Assembly (NCBI GenBank): GCA_902571015.1
Contig: CACGAC010000001.1
Location: 1 to 64,000 of the forward strand
Direction: 5' to 3'
DNA: 64,000 nucleotides
From: an uncultured Pelagibacteraceae bacterium
Lineage (GTDB): Bacteria > Pseudomonadota > Alphaproteobacteria > Pelagibacterales > Pelagibacteraceae
Shown here one piece after another: positions 18,975-29,025 of this stretch. The translations under genes and the position numbers were made by a program. How positions within the stretch are numbered: the first letter of the stretch is position 1; the number at the start of each line of letters is the position of its first letter. The notes beneath the pieces were generated by a model. It saw only the letters and a program-made list of their open reading frames with translations. It did no database searches and was not told where the DNA came from.

Positions 18975-19451
18975 ATGGATAAAGAACCAATTACCTTAAA
19001 TGGCTTAAATAAACTAAAAGAAGAATTAATTTTTTTAAAAGAAAAAAAAAGACCAGAAATAGTCGCCGCAATTGCTGAAGCAAGATCACACGGAGATTTA
19101 AAAGAAAACGCTGAGTATCATGCAGCAAAAGAAGAGCAGTCTCACAACGAAGGAAGGATAACAGAAATAAATGATATTATTGCAAGAGCAAACGTCATTG
19201 ATGTTACTAAAATAAACAATGACGGCAAAGTAATTTTTGGTGCCACAGTATTTTTGGAAAATTTAGATACAGGTGAAAAGATAGATTATAAAATAGTCGG
19301 AAAAGATGAAGCAGATTTAAAAAAAAAACTGTTATATTTTCAATCGCCAATAGGTAAAGGTCTCATTGGAAAAAATAAAAATGATCTTGTGGAAATAAAT
19401 ACTCCTGCTGGAGTAAAAAACTTTGAAATTAAAGACGTCAAATATCTTTAA
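18975..19451 (+). CDS. greA: Transcription elongation factor GreA
   Basis: GreA rescues backtracked RNA polymerase by stimulating transcript cleavage. It has an N-terminal coiled coil with [20 protein letters not shown] (the acidic tip) and a C-terminal FKBP-like domain ([14 protein letters not shown] ... [14 protein letters not shown]). An ATG at 18957 is also in frame, but it lies inside hemF. The ATG at 18975 gives the usual N-terminus and 158 residues, one base after the hemF stop. Its TAA interlocks with the stop of convergent cca in TTAA. Confidence 0.96.
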   Translation: MDKEPITLNGLNKLKEELIFLKEKKRPEIVAAIAEARSHGDLKENAEYHAAKEEQSHNEGRITEINDIIARANVIDVTKINNDGKVIFGATVFLENLDTGEKIDYKIVGKDEADLKKKLLYFQSPIGKGLIGKNKNDLVEINTPAGVKNFEIKDVKYL

Positions 19452-20722
19452 CCTTTTACAATACTATCGATTTGTTTGTCAGAAATTTTGAAATTATTCC
19501 TGATCCACTCCTCCTCAATCAATTTCAGCATACTTCCCAACTGTCTTCCCTCTGGTATTTTGTATCTAGTCATTAATAAATTAGCTCCAACAGGCAAACT
19601 TGGCGTAATCTTATTTTTATATAATTCTAGTAAGCTCAACAATTTCTTATCTAATTTCTTTGTTTTTATAATCTTAAAATTTATAATATCTAATACTGCT
19701 TGTTTTCCATCATAATATAAAACTTTATTTAAGTTCACTTCATTTAAAGTTTTAGACCCATTTTTTTCATTATAAAAGTTACTAATAGCATAAGCTCTTT
19801 TTTGATCTTTTTTTGAAATATTATATTTGTACAAGAAGTATTCTAAATTGTCTGTTTCATCTATTATCATTAAAAATAAAGTAAACATAAAATCCAGATC
19901 AACAAATAGTTCTCTCTTTACTTTAATTGCATCAATAATACTTTTGATATTCTTTAGCTCTGGAAAAATTAACAATATTAGGTCGACGCTGAATTTATCT
20001 TTTGATAAATTTTCTAATTTATTTGATTTTAATAATTTTTTTAACTCATCTAATAGTCTCTCTTTAGATATAATAGAAATACCACTTATATTGATTTTTA
20101 TTACTTTGATTATTTCCTCTTTGTGAGACTGCTTTGAGTAATTTAAAAAAAATCTTAAGTATCTTAATATCCTTAAATAATCCTCTTTAATTCTTTTTTC
20201 AGGGTTGCCAATAAAGCTAACCTGACCTATTTGAATATCTTTTTTTCCATTATAAGGATCGAATAAATTTCCATCCAAATCAGCATAAATAGAGTTAATA
20301 GTAAAATCCCTTCTCGCAGCATCTTTTTTCCAATCTTTGGAGAATTTTACTTTAGCGTGTCTACCATCAGTAAAAATATCTTCTCTTAGAGATGTTATCT
20401 CATACTTATGATTATCTATGATTGCTGTAATTGTTCCATGTTCAATTCCTGACTCATAAAAATTAATATTATTTTTTTTTAAGATTTCAGTGACTTCTAA
20501 AGGATTTAAATTTGTTGCTAAATCTATATCATCAACTTTCTCATTATTTAATATTTTTCTTAAACAACCTCCCACGTACCTAATCTCACTTTCAGATGAG
20601 TGAGAATTTATAGCCTCAAAAATTTTTTTCACAGGTGTTGTTAATGAAAGTTTTTTGATATTATTCTTAAATGAGTAAAGGTTTTTTGAGCTCGAGAAAA
20701 TTTTATTTAAAAAGTTTTTCAT
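19448..20722 (-). CDS. cca: CCA tRNA nucleotidyltransferase / poly(A) polymerase family
   Basis: This enzyme adds or repairs the 3' CCA of tRNAs. The 424-residue class II nucleotidyltransferase has the head motif YVGGCLRK (near residue 49), catalytic Asp in DDIDLATN (near 62), the ERxxxEL-type [10 protein letters not shown] stretch, and RRDFTINSI. About 35 residues precede the conserved core. The start codon is only 3 bases beyond the CCA of the upstream tRNA-Gln on the same strand. Because one tRNA encodes its CCA, the enzyme may act mainly in repair or on tRNAs without it; that is inference. Confidence 0.93.
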   Translation of the reverse strand: MKNFLNKIFSSSKNLYSFKNNIKKLSLTTPVKKIFEAINSHSSESEIRYVGGCLRKILNNEKVDDIDLATNLNPLEVTEILKKNNINFYESGIEHGTITAIIDNHKYEITSLREDIFTDGRHAKVKFSKDWKKDAARRDFTINSIYADLDGNLFDPYNGKKDIQIGQVSFIGNPEKRIKEDYLRILRYLRFFLNYSKQSHKEEIIKVIKINISGISIISKERLLDELKKLLKSNKLENLSKDKFSVDLILLIFPELKNIKSIIDAIKVKRELFVDLDFMFTLFLMIIDETDNLEYFLYKYNISKKDQKRAYAISNFYNEKNGSKTLNEVNLNKVLYYDGKQAVLDIINFKIIKTKKLDKKLLSLLELYKNKITPSLPVGANLLMTRYKIPEGRQLGSMLKLIEEEWIRNNFKISDKQIDSIVKG

Positions 20723-20725
20723 ATT

Positions 20726-20799
20726 TGGCTGGGGCGCTAGGATTCGAACCTAGGATGCAGGTACCAAAAACCCGTGCCTTACCGCTTGGCTACGCCCCA
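20726..20799 (-). tRNA. tRNA-Gln(TTG), CCA encoded
   Basis: Read on the minus strand, a full cloverleaf is present. The 7-bp acceptor stem TGGGGCG/CGCCCCA is at 20799-20793 and 20736-20730. There is a D arm with AGCGGTA. The anticodon stem CGGGT/ACCTG has loop TTTTGGT, giving anticodon TTG (Gln). The T arm contains GGTTCGAATCC. Discriminator G is at 20729 and an encoded CCA at 20728-20726. It sits between ispE and cca, same strand, 31 bases after ispE. Confidence 0.97.
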
Positions 20800-20830
20800 A
20801 TCTAATTTCGTATAACACAAAAAAAAGAAT

Positions 20831-21676
20831 TTATATAGTTTTTGCAACTTTACACCAGCAATTTTTATATTTTCTACTAAATTTTTTTTTAACATCATCG
20901 CATAATTTTTTAGATTTAAAATATGCGACAATTGCAGAACCTGATCCTGTCATTCTTACGAAACTCTTATTTGAGGATTTTTCAAGAAAATTTTTGATAT
21001 TTTTTAATTTGGGAAACTTAGATAGAGAAATCGCTTCAAGAGAATTATTGAGTTTTTTCAAATTATCAAAGCTAAACATTTTCTTAGAGGGTTTATTAAA
21101 TCTGGGTTTTGTGAATTTTTTTACACTCGAAAATATATCTTTTGTCGAACACCCAAAACTAGGTTTAACAATAAGTGCATAAAGTTTTTTGCAGTTTTTA
21201 AATTCTTTAATCTGATTATTAGATTTAAGAATTGTAAAAGTAGAATTAAGACCCAGAGCTACATCTGAACCTACTGATTTACAAATTGAACTTAATTGTC
21301 CTCTGCTGGGATTAATAAACTTTTTCTTAATCAAATATTTTAATATATTTGCCGCATTCATTGATCCACCTCCTAATCCAGATTTTGATGGAATATGTTT
21401 ATTAACTTTTATCTCAAACTTCTGACCTGTAATTAATTTTTTTTTCTCTAGAATATTTAACAACTTTGAAATTGTATTTTTCTTGTGAATATTTTTTGAA
21501 TATTTTCCATTAAATGAAATAATATGTTTTTTAGATTGAATTTGTTTAATAAGAATAACATCGTATAACGAGACAAAACCTACGATACTCTCAATCTTGT
21601 GTAGTCTTGAGTTTTTTCCAGTAACGTTAAGAGCTAAATTAATTTTAGCAAATGACTTTATCCTGGAATAGCCCAT
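20831..21676 (-). CDS. ispE: 4-diphosphocytidyl-2-C-methyl-D-erythritol kinase
   Basis: IspE phosphorylates CDP-methylerythritol in the MEP isoprenoid pathway, which supplies ubiquinone tails and, here, carotenoid/retinal precursors. The 281-residue GHMP kinase has the start SFAKINLALNV, the ATP loop PSKSGLGGGSMNAA (near residue 95) and the C-terminal MTGSGSAIVAYF. It starts one base after the TPR protein gene stops, in the order TPR-ispE-tRNA-cca. ispH, the last enzyme of the same pathway, is at 38 kb. Confidence 0.95.
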   Translation of the reverse strand: MGYSRIKSFAKINLALNVTGKNSRLHKIESIVGFVSLYDVILIKQIQSKKHIISFNGKYSKNIHKKNTISKLLNILEKKKLITGQKFEIKVNKHIPSKSGLGGGSMNAANILKYLIKKKFINPSRGQLSSICKSVGSDVALGLNSTFTILKSNNQIKEFKNCKKLYALIVKPSFGCSTKDIFSSVKKFTKPRFNKPSKKMFSFDNLKKLNNSLEAISLSKFPKLKNIKNFLEKSSNKSFVRMTGSGSAIVAYFKSKKLCDDVKKKFSRKYKNCWCKVAKTI

Positions 21677-21677
21677 C

Positions 21678-23348
21678 TTAGAGTCCTTTAATTATTTTTG
21701 AATTTATTTTTTGTAATAATTCCTCATCTACATCCTCCATTTTAAATACACTTTTCCAAAAATACCTTGCTTGAATTTTTCTACCCAACATCCAAAGAAT
21801 ATCTCCATAATGATCATTTACTATCGCATCATCTGGCATTAATTCTACAGCTCTTTTTAAATATGTTTCTGCTTTTATGTAGTCTTTTGTTAAATAATAA
21901 GCCCAACCAATTGAGTCTATTATATATGGATCATTCTCAGTTAAAGAATATGCTTTCTCTAACATTTCCATTGCCTCTTCAATTTTGTAATCTCTCTCCA
22001 ACCAAGAGTATGCTAAATAATTAAGAACATAAGCATCATCAGGATCAATTTCTAAAGAAGAAAGCATGTCTCTATCTGCTTCTTCATAATTTCCCATTCG
22101 TTCATTGCTCGCTCCTCTTCTATAAAACAAATCTGATTTAATTTCTAAATCATCACTGACTATTCCTAGAACTATTGTGTAATATTTTATAGCTTGTTCG
22201 TACTCTTTCGCATTTTTATAAAAATTAGCAATATCAAATAAGATTTTTTCATTTGGTTTTTGAATTTTTTCAAAATTAGACTTAATAAATTTTAATGAAT
22301 CTTTTGTGCTACTTTCTTTTGAGATAATTTGAGCTTCTTTTTTTAATCTATACCAATAATAGAAATCATCTTCTTTTTCAAATTCTTGTAAAATTTTTTT
22401 AACTCGATCAAATTCCTCATTTGAATATAGATTTTCAGCGACTAATGATAAATTATAATGAAATTTTGGATTTAAATAATTAGATAAATATGAATAAAAG
22501 TTAGAATTTATAAAATCGTCTTGAGCAGAATGTAAATTAGATATTAAAAACAAAAATTCACTAATTAAGTCATTATGGTTTTTGCATGAAAAAATGGAGT
22601 TCATTTTTCTTTGATTGCCTTTTTCAATCCAACTTTTTCCTTGAGACAAAAGTAAAGAAGTATTGATAAATTTAATGTTATCAGTTATTTTTTTTGCTTC
22701 CTCTATTTGGTTATTTTCAATTAAATATGCTAAGTAAAAAAAAGTGTACCTAGTTAAGTCTGCATCGTCATCACCAACAAGCTTAGAGAAAAAAGTTTTG
22801 GTTTTTGCATCTCCTAAATAACACCTTTGAAAGGTTGTTGAAATTATTGATAGATTTCCGTAATTTTTTACATCATTGGGCAATCTTTTTTCTTTGAATA
22901 CAAGAATGTAGTCTCTCAAATTATCTAAAATTGCTGAGTTAAATCGGTTAAGTTTAATGTATTTTTTAGACTTAGATATGTAATCCAAAGCCTTTGAAAA
23001 ATCCTCTCGTCTTATACTGTCTATTGTTAATAATAAGTATTTTTCAAAAAATTCTGATTTATTTTTATTTTGTTTAACAATATTTATAGCTTGATTTACT
23101 TTATTTTCTAAGACCAGAGAGTAAACATATCTCTTTAAATAAGGCTCATGTTTATTTAATAAAATCTTAGAAGTATTAAAAAAATTTAACGCCTTTGAGT
23201 TATTTTTATTTTCAAATGCTACAATTCCAGAAAAATATTTTGATAAGTTTCTGGAGTCAAAATCATCAAAACTAGCACTTTTAGAATGCAAGGGATTTTG
23301 ATAAAGTAAAAATAATATCAATAAAAATTTTAAATTTTTGACAAACAT
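21678..23348 (-). CDS. Secreted tetratricopeptide repeat protein
   Basis: This is a 556-residue protein with an N-terminal signal peptide (hydrophobic residues 4-18, then HSKSASF), so it is probably periplasmic or outer-membrane associated. The C-terminal part carries at least four TPR units (about residues 365-530), including ALEIDPDDAYVLNYLAY and ENDPYIIDSIGWAYYL. The N-terminal part is helical without a clear family. Alphaproteobacteria often have such a TPR gene before ispE. No specific function can be assigned; TPR proteins usually hold complexes together. Confidence 0.85.
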   Translation of the reverse strand: MFVKNLKFLLILFLLYQNPLHSKSASFDDFDSRNLSKYFSGIVAFENKNNSKALNFFNTSKILLNKHEPYLKRYVYSLVLENKVNQAINIVKQNKNKSEFFEKYLLLTIDSIRREDFSKALDYISKSKKYIKLNRFNSAILDNLRDYILVFKEKRLPNDVKNYGNLSIISTTFQRCYLGDAKTKTFFSKLVGDDDADLTRYTFFYLAYLIENNQIEEAKKITDNIKFINTSLLLSQGKSWIEKGNQRKMNSIFSCKNHNDLISEFLFLISNLHSAQDDFINSNFYSYLSNYLNPKFHYNLSLVAENLYSNEEFDRVKKILQEFEKEDDFYYWYRLKKEAQIISKESSTKDSLKFIKSNFEKIQKPNEKILFDIANFYKNAKEYEQAIKYYTIVLGIVSDDLEIKSDLFYRRGASNERMGNYEEADRDMLSSLEIDPDDAYVLNYLAYSWLERDYKIEEAMEMLEKAYSLTENDPYIIDSIGWAYYLTKDYIKAETYLKRAVELMPDDAIVNDHYGDILWMLGRKIQARYFWKSVFKMEDVDEELLQKINSKIIKGL

Positions 23349-23359
23349 AATTGCACTTT

Positions 23360-24079
23360 ATGACTAAAAAGATGTTAAATCAAAATGCCAAATATGATCA
23401 AAGATTTTTAGATAAAGTAGAGCCAAATTTTGAATTTAGTAATAAACCAATAAATAGACTTAAAATTGTAAAGGAAAATAGCGTTGAAAATAAAAAAGGG
23501 AAAGAAGAGAGAATATTAAGACTAAAGAAAAAAATCAATTCAATTGAAGATTGTAATTTAAGAAATAATTCTAAAAATCTAGTTATGGGAGATGGTGACA
23601 TAAATAGTCCTATAATGTTAATTGGAGAAGCTCCTGATGAAAAAGAAGACTTGGAAGCTAAAACATTTTGTGGAGATGTTGGCGTGCTTTTAAATAAGAT
23701 GCTTTTAGCAATTAAAATTAAAAGAGAGAAAGTGTACTCTACTTACTCAATTAATTTTAGACCACCTAATGATAGAAAGCCAACTACTCAAGAGATAAAG
23801 CGATATTCAATTTTTCTAAAAGAACATATTTCAATTATAGATCCTAAAATTTTGATATTGATGGGTACCACTGCAATGGAGGCAGTAACGGGTCTTGGTA
23901 ATCAAATCTCAAACGAAAGAGGAAATTGGAAAGAAATCATAATTGGAAACAAAACAATTCCCTTAATTATCACTTTTAATCCATCTTATTTAATTAGGTA
24001 TCCGGGTAAAAAGAAATTCTCATGGGAGGACCTAAAAAAAATAAGAAAAAAAGTAGAAGATTTAGATATTATAATTTAA
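23360..24079 (+). CDS. Uracil-DNA glycosylase family 4-like protein with reduced Fe-S ligand set
   Basis: This protein of about 239 residues has the UDG-superfamily motifs GEAPDEKED (motif A) and FNPSYLIR (motif B), and the LLNKML helix. It would remove uracil from DNA. Family 4 enzymes hold a [4Fe-4S] cluster with four Cys. Here only one clear counterpart remains (Cys in EDCNL); positions usually KCRPP and CRPYL read NFRPP and YSIFL. A frame also opens at TTG 23351, but ATG 23360 is better. The gene is divergent from the TPR gene, 11 bases away, and shares an A with rnhB (TAATG). Confidence 0.82.
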   Translation: MTKKMLNQNAKYDQRFLDKVEPNFEFSNKPINRLKIVKENSVENKKGKEERILRLKKKINSIEDCNLRNNSKNLVMGDGDINSPIMLIGEAPDEKEDLEAKTFCGDVGVLLNKMLLAIKIKREKVYSTYSINFRPPNDRKPTTQEIKRYSIFLKEHISIIDPKILILMGTTAMEAVTGLGNQISNERGNWKEIIIGNKTIPLIITFNPSYLIRYPGKKKFSWEDLKKIRKKVEDLDIII

Positions 24080-24639
24080 TGAAAATAATTGCTGGTGTAG
24101 ATGAAGTCGGTCGAGGAAGTTTGGTTGGACCAGTCTATGCAGCTGCAGTTATTTTAAAAAAATCTATAAATACAAAATTACTAAAAGACTCAAAAAGTAT
24201 ATCGAGCTCTAAACGCAAAGTCTTATTTAGCCATATTAAAAAAAATTCAATTTGGGCAATTGGAAAGGCATCATTGAAAGAAATTGAACAATTAAATATT
24301 TTAAATGCCAGTTTATTAGCAATGAAAAGAGCAATCAAAAAACTTAAGAAAAAACCTTCACACGTATTAATTGATGGAAATAAATTACCTGAATTAAAAA
24401 ATTACAAACTTAAATCTATTATTAAAGGTGACCAAAAAATTCCATCTATTTCTGCAGCATCAATTATTGCTAAAGTTACACGTGATAAAATGATCTCAAA
24501 TTTAGGTAAAAAGTTTAAAGGCTACAGTTGGCAAAAAAATTTTGGATATGGTACTAGTCAACATTTAAGAGCCATAAAAGTTTTAGGGATTACAAAGCAT
24601 CACAGGAAAAACTTCTCTCCTATAAATAGATTAAAATAG
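24079..24639 (+). CDS. rnhB: Ribonuclease HII
   Basis: RNase HII cuts RNA-DNA hybrids and embedded single ribonucleotides. The 186-residue protein starts with IAGVDEVGRGSLVGPV, giving catalytic Asp8 and Glu9 and the GRG motif. It continues with KDSKSIS, HVLIDGNKLP (third Asp) and SAASIIAKVTRD. An upstream in-frame ATG at 24022 would add a basic stretch encoded inside the UDG gene, so I choose ATG 24079. rnhB directly before ccrM is the usual alphaproteobacterial order. Confidence 0.95.
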   Translation: MKIIAGVDEVGRGSLVGPVYAAAVILKKSINTKLLKDSKSISSSKRKVLFSHIKKNSIWAIGKASLKEIEQLNILNASLLAMKRAIKKLKKKPSHVLIDGNKLPELKNYKLKSIIKGDQKIPSISAASIIAKVTRDKMISNLGKKFKGYSWQKNFGYGTSQHLRAIKVLGITKHHRKNFSPINRLK

Positions 24640-24692
24640 TTTTCACGTAAAAACACAATATGTAGTTATCGCCATGATAAGTCATACAAAAC

Positions 24693-25824
<1,132 letters not shown>

Positions 25825-25828
<4 letters not shown>

Positions 25829-26970
25829 TTTTCATATATCTTCCCAAGGTAGCCCTCTAAAAACTTTTTGTTTTTTACTAATCTTTTCAAAAAAATATTT
25901 CTTAAAAATGTATTTAAAGGATTAGATAAATGAAAAGCAAATTGATTAAATTTTGAGCGATTATTTACCATCTTTATTTTATCAACTCTATTTCTAAAAA
26001 AATTACTCTTAGTATTATTCTCTATATTCTCAAATAATTCATATGCACCTTCTATTGATTGTGATGCGCCTTGAGCAAATGATGGTGAAAAAGCAAAAAA
26101 AGCATCTCCTACTAGATGAATATTATTATTATTAAACTCAAAAAAATCATGACTCACAAATACAGGGTATATCTTTAAATCATTAATATTATCAAAAAAT
26201 TCCATACTTAATTGCGGAACTTTTTCTAAAATCTTTTTAATAAAGTTGTCATCTTTAAATAACGAGAAATCTTTTTGCTCATCCTCTGAAAGTTTATACT
26301 TCATTATAGCTATAAAGTTTAAATCTCCATCAGGAGATACTGGATAAATAACATAGTGAAAATTTGAACCTAAAAACAATGAGATGTTTTTTTTATCAGC
26401 TATATTTGAAGAGCTTGGTATTATTCCTCTTATGGCTAACGTATTATCATATTTTGGCTGAATTTGATTTTTTGATAACAGATTTTTACTCTTTGAAAAG
26501 ACACCATCTGAAATAATTAAATAGTCAAATTCATAAGCTTGATTATTTTCAAAAGCGATTTTAATGATTTGATCATGTTGTTCTATCGTTGAAATAGTGT
26601 GGTTAAATTTTATTTCTTTCTCTAAATCCTTTTTTAAAAAATCAATAAGTGATGATCTTTTAAGAGTAGTATATTTACAATTTTCAGTATTAAAATTTGA
26701 TATATTTAACTCACATATCTTATTAGAATTTTTAACTGAGTAAAAATTGATTTTGTCTGGATTAAATTTTTTATTATTTTCTAATTTATCAAACTGAATT
26801 TTATTTAAAAGTTTGATACTGTTGACAGATAATTGAATTCCGTAACCTTCTTTTAAATCGATTAAGCTATTTCTCTCAAAGATAGTTACTTGATACTTTT
26901 CATTTCTCTTGAATAAATTCGCAATGAATAGCCCTGAAATACCAGCACCAATTACAGCTACTTTTTTCAT
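25825..26970 (-). CDS. FAD-dependent monooxygenase (UbiH/salicylate hydroxylase-like fold)
   Basis: This 381-residue flavoprotein of the aromatic-ring hydroxylase group has an N-terminal Rossmann motif VIGAGISGLFIANLF (residues 5-19) with an acidic end of beta2 (IFERN). The central YDYLIISDGVFS matches the DG motif, and HLVGDAFFAFSPSFAQGASQS (His/Gly/Asp) is the second FAD motif. The substrate is not evident; a ubiquinone hydroxylase or a small-molecule hydroxylase are both possible. Its start touches the mutY stop (base 26970 shared) and its stop interlocks with that of ccrM in TTAG. Confidence 0.8.
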
Positions 26971-27950
26971 TATTTTTTTTCTAAATATTTAACAACTTTC
27001 TTAGTGAATGTTGGAAGCATATAGTTATCTAATTTCCTTTTATCAAACCAATAAGATGAGGGAAATCTTTTTGCATTTTTGAGATATTCAATTTTTATGT
27101 TCATATTCATATTTGACATTTTAAAATTTAGATTTTCATTAAAATTTTTTGGGTTAGAAAGCTCTTCCATCGGAAAAATTGCTAAATTTTTTAGAAAGTT
27201 AAATCTTGTATTTTTTACTAACAAGTATTTTTGATTTTTTTTATAAACTTTAAGAATAAAATATTTTTCTTTATTCTTTTTTGTAATTTTAGCTAAATCA
27301 AAATCTTTCTTCTTATAAGATTTGCAATTTTTTGAGATTGGACACTTGCTACATTCAGGATTTTTTGGTTTACATATCATTGCTCCTAATTCCATCAAAG
27401 CTTGAGCATAATCGCTTGCTCTTGATGAAATTCCAAAAATAGATTTTTTTTCTATTAGATTGTCTTTTTGTATTTCCCTATCTTTTTTTAAATAAAGATA
27501 CCTTTTTAAAACCCTTTCAATGTTTCCATCTAAAGGAATATAGGATTTATTAAAGGCAATAGCTAAAATTGCATTAGCAGTGTAATTGCCGATACCAGGT
27601 AGAGATATTAAATCCTCATAATTATTTGGAATTACTCCATGATATTTACTAATTATGATTTTAGCAGTTTTTTTTAGATTTCTTACTCTCGAATAATATC
27701 CAAGACCCTCCCAAAGTTTTATCAATTCTCTATCTGGGGTTTTAGAAAGTTTTTTAAGATTTGGAATTTTATTTATAAATCTATTAAAATAAGGAATTAC
27801 AGTCACAACTTGTGTCTGCTGCAGCATGAATTCACTTACCAACGTATAATAATGTTTTTTTGATTGTGAAACATTTTTTCGCCACGGTAATGTTCTCTTA
27901 TTTAAATCATACCAATTAAGAATTTTTTTTGTTATTATTTGATCTTTCAT
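26970..27950 (-). CDS. mutY: A/G-specific adenine DNA glycosylase
   Basis: MutY removes adenine mispaired with 8-oxoguanine. The 326-residue protein has catalytic Glu40 in SEFMLQQTQV, the helix-hairpin-helix LPGIGNYTANAI followed by the catalytic Asp in PLDGNIERVL, and the [4Fe-4S] loop C-x6-C-x2-C-x5-C. A C-terminal NUDIX-like domain for 8-oxoG recognition follows. A longer frame begins at 27992, but it would run into the divergent gene; ATG 27950 gives the family N-terminus. That start codon is directly adjacent to the divergent start at 27951. Confidence 0.95.
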   Translation of the reverse strand: MKDQIITKKILNWYDLNKRTLPWRKNVSQSKKHYYTLVSEFMLQQTQVVTVIPYFNRFINKIPNLKKLSKTPDRELIKLWEGLGYYSRVRNLKKTAKIIISKYHGVIPNNYEDLISLPGIGNYTANAILAIAFNKSYIPLDGNIERVLKRYLYLKKDREIQKDNLIEKKSIFGISSRASDYAQALMELGAMICKPKNPECSKCPISKNCKSYKKKDFDLAKITKKNKEKYFILKVYKKNQKYLLVKNTRFNFLKNLAIFPMEELSNPKNFNENLNFKMSNMNMNIKIEYLKNAKRFPSSYWFDKRKLDNYMLPTFTKKVVKYLEKK

Positions 27951-28436
27951 ATGCAATTCAAAAAATATACTAAGCAGAGAAATAGCATTCAAGGCTTAAG
28001 ATCCTTTAAAGACACTTTGCCAAAAAATATCAAAAAAGTCATCAATAAGAAAGGGCACGTGTACTCTGAAACTATCAATAATTGGAAATATATTGTTGGA
28101 GAAAATTTATTTAAAGTTTGCTACCCCAAGTCTTTTAAAAATTCTAATAAGTTAGGTTTTAGCACTTTGTTAATCAACGTTAAAAGGGGGCATGAAGTTG
28201 AACTGGAATATTCGAGAAAAGATATATTAGAAAAATTAAATAATTTATTTGGTTATTCTGTTGTTGAAAAAATTAAACTAACAAGTTTTGATGATGGAAA
28301 AATTAACCCCTCTACAAATGATGAAAGTTCATATAATGTGACAAATCATAATTATCAAAAAAAGATAAATAGTGTTAAAAATGAAAAAATAAAGAAATCT
28401 TTAATAAAGTTATCAAAAGTGTTTAAAACAAAATGA
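27951..28436 (+). CDS. DUF721 (DciA-like) family protein
   Basis: This 161-residue basic protein has the DUF721 core: WKYIVGENLFKVCYPKSF near residues 40-60, then STLLINVKRGHEVELEY and an LNNLFGYSVVEKIKL segment. DciA, a member of this family, loads the replicative helicase in many bacteria; SAR11 copies are divergent, so the role is inferred. I chose ATG 27951 over the TTG at 27939 because of fit with the family. It abuts mutY head to head and overlaps the DsbA-like gene by 4 bases. Confidence 0.75.
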   Translation: MQFKKYTKQRNSIQGLRSFKDTLPKNIKKVINKKGHVYSETINNWKYIVGENLFKVCYPKSFKNSNKLGFSTLLINVKRGHEVELEYSRKDILEKLNNLFGYSVVEKIKLTSFDDGKINPSTNDESSYNVTNHNYQKKINSVKNEKIKKSLIKLSKVFKTK

Positions 28437-29008
28437 AAAAAATATTTTTAATATTATTCTTATTTTTTGGGTCGATAAGTATTTTAAATGCTGAAGGAAA
28501 TAGAATCATAGCAGGAAATAAGGATGCGAAGATTACAATAATCGCTTATGAATCTTTAACATGTAGTCATTGCGCAGATTTTCATAAAAATGTATATCCT
28601 CAACTCAAAAAAGATTATATCGATACTGGTTTAGTCAAAATTGAATTTAGGCACTTTCCTCTAGATGTGGCCGCTTTTAATGCATCAAAAATTTCTCAAT
28701 GTAAAAGTAATGAAAGTTTGAAAATTTTAAATAGCCTTTATTCAAATCAACAAGCATGGGTCAGAGGGAAAAATGTGGAGGAAATTAATGATAATTTAAA
28801 AACATTCATTAAAAATCAAGGCTTCGATTTAGATTTTGAAAAATGTATAAATGATAAAAAAATAGAGGATTATGTGTTAAACGATCGAATCGAGGGTACT
28901 AAAAAATTTAAGATTAATGCTACTCCTACGATTATTATTAATAACAAAAAGTTTGAGAAACCCCTTAATTATAAAAATTTAAAAAAATCGCTGGAAAAAC
29001 TGATATAA
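28433..29008 (+). CDS. DsbA-family periplasmic thiol-disulfide oxidoreductase
   Basis: This 191-residue secreted thioredoxin-fold protein has a signal peptide at residues 1-20 (ending ILNA). The active site is Cys44-Ser-His-Cys47, the helical insert of the DsbA family follows, and a cis-Pro loop (NATPTIIINNK) lies near residue 160. It resembles the alphaproteobacterial DsbA/BdbD-like group that sits between a DUF721 gene and smc. It should oxidise or isomerise cysteines of exported proteins, including c-type cytochrome apoproteins; the exact client is unknown. Confidence 0.88.
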   Translation: MKKIFLILFLFFGSISILNAEGNRIIAGNKDAKITIIAYESLTCSHCADFHKNVYPQLKKDYIDTGLVKIEFRHFPLDVAAFNASKISQCKSNESLKILNSLYSNQQAWVRGKNVEEINDNLKTFIKNQGFDLDFEKCINDKKIEDYVLNDRIEGTKKFKINATPTIIINNKKFEKPLNYKNLKKSLEKLI

Positions 29009-29025
29009 ACTCCTAATGGAGTTTA
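29006..29025 (+). promoter_or_regulatory. Hairpin enclosing the smc start codon
   Basis: An 8-bp perfect inverted repeat, TAAACTCC (29006-29013) and GGAGTTTA (29018-29025), encloses a TAAT loop. The smc ATG (29016-29018) runs from the loop into the stem, and the dsbA-like stop codon TAA forms the 5' end of the stem. No T-run follows, so it does not look like a terminator. In RNA it could limit access of ribosomes to the smc start. Confidence 0.5.

Noticed and set aside
20741-20745. GATTC as a further GANTC regulatory site near cca
   Set aside because: It is part of the invariant T-loop sequence of the tRNA and so carries no regulatory information by itself.
24022-24078. Upstream ATG for rnhB
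   Set aside because: It lies inside the UDG gene and adds a basic stretch that RNase HII proteins do not have; the ATG at 24079 gives the normal start.
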